NCBI RefSeq assembly: GCF_000250675.2
Contig: NC_018681.1
Location: 7,006,001 to 7,070,000 of the forward strand
Origin: Nocardia brasiliensis ATCC 700358
Lineage (GTDB): Bacteria; Actinomycetota; Actinomycetes; Mycobacteriales; Mycobacteriaceae
Direction: 5' to 3'
DNA: 64,000 nt
The notes under the pieces: model-generated
Databases searched by the model: none
Seen by the model: the letters and a program-made list of their open reading frames with translations, nothing else
Told to the model about the DNA's origin: nothing
In this document: positions 58,775-64,000 of the stretch, one piece after another
Position numbering within the stretch: position 1 is the stretch's first letter
Layout: every line of letters starts with the position of its first letter
Made by a program: the position numbers and the translations under genes

Positions 58775-61207
58775 CTACTGGCCGAAACCGGCGCGGCGCA
58801 ACGCGTCGGCCATCGAACCGCTCGGCGCGGGCGCGTTGCGGCGCTGGTTGCCGCCGCCACGCGACTGCCCCTGGCCTTGGTTGCGACCCTGGCCCTGGTT
58901 GCGGCCCTGCTGGTTCCTGCCCTGCCCATTCTGCCGCTCGGGACCGCCTTTGCGGTCACCTCCCTGACCACGCTGCCGGTTCTCGCCCTTGGCGGGGGCG
59001 CCCGGCTCGTCGTCCAAGCGCAGCGACAGGCCGATGCGCTGCCGGGCGACGTCGACCTCGAGCACCTTCACCTTGACCACGTCGCCGGACTTCACCACCT
59101 CGCGCGGGTCCTTGACGAAGTTGTGCGACATCGCCGAAACGTGCACGAGGCCGTCCTGGTGCACGCCGATATCGACGAACGCGCCGAACGCGGCGACGTT
59201 CGTGACGACTCCCTCGAGCACCATGCCGGGCTCCAGGTCGGCCACTTTCTCTACGCCCGCGGCGAATTCGGCGGTCTTGAACTCGGGGCGCGGGTCGCGG
59301 CCGGGCTTCTCGAGTTCGGTGATGATGTCGGTCACGGTGGGCACACCGAAGCGTTCGTCGGTGAAGTCGTCGGCGCGCAGCCCGCGCAGCACGGTGGTGT
59401 TGCCGATGACCTCGGTGATGTCGCGACCGGTCGATTCCATGATGCGGCGCACCACCGGGTAGGCCTCGGGGTGCACGGAGGAGGTGTCCAGCGGGTCGTC
59501 GCCGCCGCGGATGCGCAGGAAGCCCGCGCACTGCTCGAACGCCTTCGGACCGAGACGCGGCACGTCGAGCAGCGCGGTCCGGCTGCGGAACGGTCCGTTC
59601 TGATCACGGTGCGCCACAATGCTTTCCGCGACCGAACCGGCGATACCCGACACCCGGGACAGCAGCGGCACCGAGGCGGTGTTCACATCGACGCCGACCG
59701 CGTTCACCGCGTCCTCGACCACCGCGCCCAGCGAGCGCGCCAGCAGCGTCTCGGACACGTCGTGCTGGTACTGGCCGACACCGATCGACTTCGGGTCGAT
59801 CTTCACCAGCTCGGCGAGCGGGTCCTGCAACCGGCGCGCGATCGACACCGCACCGCGCAGCGACACGTCCATGTCCGGCAGTTCCTGGGTGGCGTACGCC
59901 GAGGCGGAGTACACCGAGGCGCCCGCCTCGGACACCACGATCTTGGTCGGCTTGTTCTCCGGGATACGCGAGATCAGCTCGGCGGCAAGGGCATCGGTCT
60001 CGCGCGAGGCGGTGCCGTTGCCGATGGCGATGAGCTCGACGCCGAACCGGGCGACCAGCGCGCCGAGCACGGCGAGCGACTTCTCGGTCTGTCCCTGCGG
60101 CTTGTGCGGGTAGATCACCTCGGTGGCGACGGCCTTGCCGGTCGCGTCGACGACGGCCACCTTCACGCCGGTCCGGTAGCCCGGGTCCAGGCCCATGGTG
60201 GTGCGGGTGCCCGCCGGCGCGGCCAGCAGCAGATCGCGCAGGTTCGCCGCGAACACGTCGACCGCGTCCTTCTCGGCCGCCTGCCGTAGCCGCATGCGGG
60301 TATCGATGCCGAGGCTCACCTGGAGTTTGGTCCGCCAGGCCCAGCGCACCGTGTCCAGCAGCCAGGTGTCGGCGGCGCGGCCCTTGTCCGCGATGCCGAA
60401 CTTCACCGCGATACGGCCCTCGTAGATGGTTCGTTCGCCCGGCTGCGGTTCTTCGGTGTCGGGCTCGAGGTGCAGCGTCAGCACCTCTTCCTTCTCGCCG
60501 CGCAGCAGCGCGAGAATGCGATGCGAGGGCAGCTTGGTGAACGGCTCGCTGAACTCGAAGTAATCGGCGAACTTCGCGCCGGCCTCTTCTTTGCCCGCGC
60601 GCACCGTCGAGGTGACCTGGCCGCGGTTCCACATCAGTTCGCGCAGCTCACCGACCAGGTCGGCGTCCTCGGCGAACCGCTCGACCAGGATCGAGCGCGC
60701 GCCGTCCAACTGCTCGGCGTTGTACTGCGCGGGATCGGTGGCCGGATCGGAGATGAGCGCGTCGGCGACCGGCTCGTGCCCCGCCTCACGGGCGATCTGC
60801 GCCTTGGTGCGCCGCTTCGGCTTGTAGGGCAGGTAGATGTCCTCGAGCCGGGCCTTGGTTTCGGCGAGCATGATCTGCTGGTGCAGGGCGTCGTCCAGTT
60901 TGCCCTGGCCACGGATGGATTCGAGGATCGCGCCGCGGCGCTCGTCGAGTTCGCGCAGGTAGTGCAGGCGCTCGTCCAGCTGCCGCAGTTGCGCGTCGTC
61001 GAGACCGCCGGTGACCTCCTTGCGGTACCGCGCGATGAACGGCACGGTCGAGCCGGCGTCGAGCAGCTCGACGGCGGCACGCACCTGGGTCTCGCGCACC
61101 GCGAGCTCGTCGGCGATGCGGCGATTCACGCTGGCCTGGCTCACGATCGTCGCGGGGGCGGACACGGGCTGGGACTCTGCACTGGTGGTCTCGGGCGCTG
61201 TCGTCAC
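58775..61207 (-). CDS. tex: Tex-family RNA-binding transcription accessory protein
   Basis: A protein of 810 residues. Tex N-terminal helical domain (FIARYRKEVTGGLDDAQLRQ), YqgF/RNase-H-like domain (TMGLDPGYRTGVKVAVVD), helix-hairpin-helix repeats (LPLLSRVSGIAGSVAESIVA) and an S1 RNA-binding domain (VTNVAAFGAFVDIGVHQDGL) follow in order. The last 60 residues are a low-complexity Arg/Gly/Gln/Asn-rich tail (RNQQGRNQGQGRNQGQGQ), unlike many Tex proteins. GTG 61207 is the likely start. It probably acts in transcription or RNA handling. Confidence 0.93.
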   Translation of the reverse strand: MTTAPETTSAESQPVSAPATIVSQASVNRRIADELAVRETQVRAAVELLDAGSTVPFIARYRKEVTGGLDDAQLRQLDERLHYLRELDERRGAILESIRGQGKLDDALHQQIMLAETKARLEDIYLPYKPKRRTKAQIAREAGHEPVADALISDPATDPAQYNAEQLDGARSILVERFAEDADLVGELRELMWNRGQVTSTVRAGKEEAGAKFADYFEFSEPFTKLPSHRILALLRGEKEEVLTLHLEPDTEEPQPGERTIYEGRIAVKFGIADKGRAADTWLLDTVRWAWRTKLQVSLGIDTRMRLRQAAEKDAVDVFAANLRDLLLAAPAGTRTTMGLDPGYRTGVKVAVVDATGKAVATEVIYPHKPQGQTEKSLAVLGALVARFGVELIAIGNGTASRETDALAAELISRIPENKPTKIVVSEAGASVYSASAYATQELPDMDVSLRGAVSIARRLQDPLAELVKIDPKSIGVGQYQHDVSETLLARSLGAVVEDAVNAVGVDVNTASVPLLSRVSGIAGSVAESIVAHRDQNGPFRSRTALLDVPRLGPKAFEQCAGFLRIRGGDDPLDTSSVHPEAYPVVRRIMESTGRDITEVIGNTTVLRGLRADDFTDERFGVPTVTDIITELEKPGRDPRPEFKTAEFAAGVEKVADLEPGMVLEGVVTNVAAFGAFVDIGVHQDGLVHVSAMSHNFVKDPREVVKSGDVVKVKVLEVDVARQRIGLSLRLDDEPGAPAKGENRQRGQGGDRKGGPERQNGQGRNQQGRNQGQGRNQGQGQSRGGGNQRRNAPAPSGSMADALRRAGFGQ

Positions 61208-61373
61208 GCCGGAGACACTACCTCCGTCGCCCGACACGGGGCCCACACCCAGCTGAACCGGCCTGCCAGAGCCGCCCCGCCGCAGGCGTCCGGCCTGCGT
61301 TCGAAGACGCCGCACCAGGCCGGATATGCCCGGCCCGGTTCGGCGTTTTCCCGTCGGCTCCGCGAATCATCTA

Positions 61374-61838
61374 CTACAGGACCAATTCCGGGCTGTAGAT
61401 ACGAGCGATCCCCTGACCGTTCAACGTGACCTCGGTGAAGCTGACGTACCGATGCCCGGGCTTGGACAGCGCCGCGTCCACGGTCAGCGGCGGCGAGGGG
61501 TACCGGCCGTCCAGGCAGGGGAACGGGCCGCTCGTCGCGACCTGCTCGTTGGTGCCATCGAGGTATGCGTCCTTGTCGACGACGGTGACGACCATGGTGC
61601 AGTTGTCGCGAGTGATGGGGCCGCCCTTGACGATCTCCAGCCCGCCGAAGGCCCGCGGCACCCCGTTCTCCGCGTATATGCACGATTCGACGTTCGCGGA
61701 ACCGTCGCTCGACAGGTACGGGCCCAGGCAGAGGTACGGGCTTCCCGGGTCGGCCGTGGCCGCCGGGGCGAACAGGAGCAGGGACGCCGCGGTGGCGAAA
61801 ACACAAGACAGGACACGGGACAACGAACCGATGGACAT
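61374..61838 (-). CDS. Small secreted protein with two cysteine pairs
   Basis: A protein of 154 residues with a signal peptide (VLSCVFATAASLLLFAPAATA). The mature part is beta-rich with cysteines in YLCLGPYL, ESCIYAENG, DNCTMVVTVVDK and FPCLDGRYP, which could form two disulfides. GAGAGG lies six bases before the ATG. No family is recognised. It stands between tex and the acyl-CoA synthetase genes and is probably exported to the envelope or medium. Confidence 0.6.
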   Translation of the reverse strand: MSIGSLSRVLSCVFATAASLLLFAPAATADPGSPYLCLGPYLSSDGSANVESCIYAENGVPRAFGGLEIVKGGPITRDNCTMVVTVVDKDAYLDGTNEQVATSGPFPCLDGRYPSPPLTVDAALSKPGHRYVSFTEVTLNGQGIARIYSPELVL

Positions 61839-61949
61839 GCAAGACCTCTCGATATCAGATGTGTCAGAAACCCCCCGACGGCCGAACTCATCCCACCTTA
61901 TGGTCGCTACCGCCGGGTCACATGACCGTAGTAATCGGGGCACCTCTAT

Positions 61950-63578
61950 TCAGGTCTGGTCCGGCAAAGCGAGTAGCGCACGGGACAATTCACGCATTTC
62001 GGCCTTGCGAATCTTGCCGGTGACGGTCATCGGGAATTCGTCCACCACGTGCACATAACGCGGAATCTTGAAGTGCGCCAGCTTGCCGGTACAGAACTCT
62101 CGAACGCTCGTCGCGTCCAACGGCGCCGCACCCTCGCGCATCCGGACCCAGGCCATCAACTCCTCGCCGTACTTGGGGTCGGGCACGCCGATGACCTGGG
62201 CATCCAGGATGTCGGGATGGGTGTAGAGGAACTCCTCGATCTCGCGCGGATAGATGTTCTCGCCGCCGCGGATCACCATGTCCTTGATCCGGCCGGTGAT
62301 GGCCAGATAGCCGTCGTCGTCCATCACGCCGATATCGCCGGTGTGCATCCAGCGCGCGGCGTCGATGGCCTCGGCGGTCTTGCCGGGGTCGCTCCAGTAG
62401 CCGAGCATCACCGAGTAACCGCGGGTGCACAATTCACCCGGCTCGCCGCGGGGCACGGTGAGACCCGTTGCGGGATCGACGATTTTGACCTCGAGATGCG
62501 GGCCGACCCGGCCGACGGTGGCGGTGCGCCGATCGATGCCGTCGTCGCGGCGGGTCTGGGTGGAGACCGGCGAGGTCTCGGTCATGCCGTAGCAGATGCA
62601 CACCTCGTGCATGCCCATCCGATCGATCACCCGCTTCATCACCTCCACCGGGCACGGCGAGCCCGCCATGATGCCGGTGCGCAGGCTGGACAGATCCGGT
62701 GTGGCGGAATCGAGTTCGGTGAGCAGGGCGATGAACATGGTCGGCACGCCGTAGAGCGAGGTGCAACGCTCGGCTTCGACCGCGGCCAGTGTCGCCACCG
62801 GATCGAATGCCGGCGCCGGAATCACCACCGTCGCAGCGTGACTGGTGGCGGCCAGGTTTCCCATCACCATGCCGAAACAGTGGTAGAACGGCACCGGCAC
62901 GCAGATTCGGTCCTGCTCGGTGTAGCCGCACAGCTCCCCGACGAAGAAGCCGTTGTTCAGGATGTTGTGATGGCTCAGTGTCGCCCCTTTGGGGAAACCT
63001 GTTGTGCCCGAGGTGTACTGGATGTTGATCGGGTCGTCGATGGATAGTTCCGCGGCGAGCGTCGCCAGCCGATCCGGATCGATCGCGGTCCCCGCCAGCT
63101 CGTCCCACTCCGGCGTGCCGAGGATCAGCACCTGTTCCAGCGCAGGGCAGTTCGGGCGGACCTCGTCGATCATCGCGACATAGTTCGAGGTCTTGAACTC
63201 CGCGGCCGCGATCAGCACGCGCACGCCCGCCTGTCGCAGGACGTATTCCAGCTCACTGGTCCGATAGGCGGGGTTGATGTTCACCAGGATCGCGCCGATC
63301 TTCGCCGTCGCGTACTGCGCGAAGAACCATTCCGCACAGTTCGGTGCCCAGATGCCGACCCGGTCGCCCTTGGCGATGCCGCGCGCGGCCAAGCCGGTGG
63401 CCAGCGCGTCGATCGCCGCGGCCAGCTCCCGGTAGGTCCAGCGCCGATCGGAGGTCTTGTCCACCAACGCTTCCCGATCCGGATGCGCCGCCACCGCGCG
63501 GTCGAGATTGCCGCCGATGGTGTCGCCGAGCAGCGGGGTCTGCGACGTCCCCGAAGCGTAGCTGGGCTGCGCCATCAC
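61950..63578 (-). CDS. AMP-binding acyl-CoA synthetase
   Basis: A protein of 542 residues of the ANL superfamily. The phosphate loop is YTSGTTGFPKGATLSH, then YGMTETSPVS, YWSDPGKTAEAID and the hinge WMHTGDIGVMDDDGYLAITG; the catalytic lysine is in TGKIRKAEM. It activates a fatty or related acid to acyl-AMP and acyl-CoA. The sequence resembles the mycobacterial FadD35 group. Its start overlaps the stop of the next upstream gene by four bases, another synthetase of the same superfamily. Confidence 0.9.
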   Translation of the reverse strand: MMAQPSYASGTSQTPLLGDTIGGNLDRAVAAHPDREALVDKTSDRRWTYRELAAAIDALATGLAARGIAKGDRVGIWAPNCAEWFFAQYATAKIGAILVNINPAYRTSELEYVLRQAGVRVLIAAAEFKTSNYVAMIDEVRPNCPALEQVLILGTPEWDELAGTAIDPDRLATLAAELSIDDPINIQYTSGTTGFPKGATLSHHNILNNGFFVGELCGYTEQDRICVPVPFYHCFGMVMGNLAATSHAATVVIPAPAFDPVATLAAVEAERCTSLYGVPTMFIALLTELDSATPDLSSLRTGIMAGSPCPVEVMKRVIDRMGMHEVCICYGMTETSPVSTQTRRDDGIDRRTATVGRVGPHLEVKIVDPATGLTVPRGEPGELCTRGYSVMLGYWSDPGKTAEAIDAARWMHTGDIGVMDDDGYLAITGRIKDMVIRGGENIYPREIEEFLYTHPDILDAQVIGVPDPKYGEELMAWVRMREGAAPLDATSVREFCTGKLAHFKIPRYVHVVDEFPMTVTGKIRKAEMRELSRALLALPDQT

Positions 63579-64000
63579 TTGTTTCCCTTCTGCCGCAGGA
63601 CGAATCGCTGCACCTTGCCGCTGGGCGTCTTCGGCAGCTCCGGCACGAAATGCACGGTGCGCGGATAGGCGTGCGCGGCGAACTTCCGCTTCACCAGCTC
63701 CTGCAACTCCGCCGCGAGTTCGTCGCTGCCCCCGGAACCGTTGCGCAACACCACGAACGCCTCCAGTACTTCGCCGCGCAGTTCGTCGGGCATGCCGACC
63801 ACGGCGGCCTCGGCGACCTGATCGTGCAGCACCAGCACGCTTTCCACCTCGAAGGGGCCGATCCGGTACCCGGCCATGATGATCACGTCGTCGTCCCGGG
63901 CGGAGAAGCGGAAGCAGCCGTTCTCGTCCTGCGAGCCCGCGTCACCGGTGATGTACCAGCGGCCGTCCGGCGTGAAGCGCTGCGCGGTGCGTTCGGGCGC
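63575..64000 (-). CDS. Acyl-CoA synthetase, C-terminal part (5' end outside window)
   Basis: The frame runs off the window edge. The visible 141 residues form the end of an ANL-superfamily synthetase: RWYITGDAGSQDENGCFRF, then DDDVIIMAGYRIGPFEVES and the catalytic lysine in LPKTPSGKVQRF. It is coupled to the downstream synthetase by a four-base overlap. The pair may activate related acids in one pathway. Confidence 0.85.
   Translation of the reverse strand, partial: APERTAQRFTPDGRWYITGDAGSQDENGCFRFSARDDDVIIMAGYRIGPFEVESVLVLHDQVAEAAVVGMPDELRGEVLEAFVVLRNGSGGSDELAAELQELVKRKFAAHAYPRTVHFVPELPKTPSGKVQRFVLRQKGNK

Noticed and set aside
57884..60289. Long open frame on the plus strand
   Set aside because: It lies opposite tex and the membrane protein gene and reflects high third-position G+C; it has no coherent domain.
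1..64000. tRNA or rRNA genes, complete insertion sequences, prophage
   Set aside because: No cloverleaf, rRNA segment, transposase or phage structural gene was recognised in the window; the only recombinase is chromosomal xerC.

Overview
The window comes from a high-G+C actinomycete, most probably Nocardia or a close relative in the Mycobacteriales. GTG starts are frequent. There is a small type VII secretion substrate locus and there are MEP-pathway genes. The backbone order of the minus-strand genes matches the Mycobacterium tuberculosis Rv2864c-Rv2904c region as I remember it. I saw no rRNA or tRNA gene. All assignments come from reading the sequence and from family knowledge; no database search was run.

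Layout. 0-8.6 kb holds an amino-acid permease end, a zinc-peptidase-like protein, a DUF4254 protein, an aminoglycoside-phosphotransferase-like kinase, a divergent SDR/HxlR pair, a MerR regulator fused to DNA sliding-clamp domains, a nitrobindin-like protein behind a candidate iron box, and a type VII substrate cluster. 8.6-15.7 kb is conserved envelope and isoprenoid backbone (penicillin-binding lipoprotein, GNAT, ispG, rip1, dxr, DUF2631). 15.9-24.3 kb is accessory: a LysR regulator with a histone-like tail beside DUF5997, a cysteine dioxygenase/rhodanese operon behind a Cys-codon-rich short frame, an unrecognised protein coupled to an inositol-monophosphatase-family enzyme, a helicase remnant, a secreted protein and a hipBA module. 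24.4-33.4 kb returns to the backbone (rlmN, cdsA, frr, pyrH, tsf, rpsB, M23 peptidase), interrupted by an AbiE-like toxin-antitoxin pair with an AT-rich palindromic operator.

33.5-45.8 kb is a metabolic and envelope insertion: epoxide-hydrolase-like enzyme, DUF1990, DoxX-like membrane protein, SdsA1-like alkylsulfatase, DUF202 pair, acetoacetate-decarboxylase-family enzyme behind a KstR-type palindrome, secreted lipase, TetR/MFS efflux pair, and a LasA-type peptidase. 46.0-54.4 kb is backbone (xerC, dprA, comM/yifB, yraN, DUF2469, rnhB, two tandem lepB genes, rplS) with a PIN/RHH toxin-antitoxin pair inserted between xerC and dprA. 54.5-64 kb holds a serine hydrolase/DoxX operon, a SigJ-like ECF sigma factor behind a TGTCACA-N16-CGTC promoter, a non-coding block of long repeats, a membrane protein, tex, a small secreted protein and two overlapping acyl-CoA synthetase genes, the last cut by the window edge.

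The most unusual items are the MerR-sliding-clamp fusion, the orphan IMPase/unknown-protein pair next to a truncated helicase, the repeat block at 57.1-57.7 kb, and several clear palindromic operators that link local regulators to their genes.
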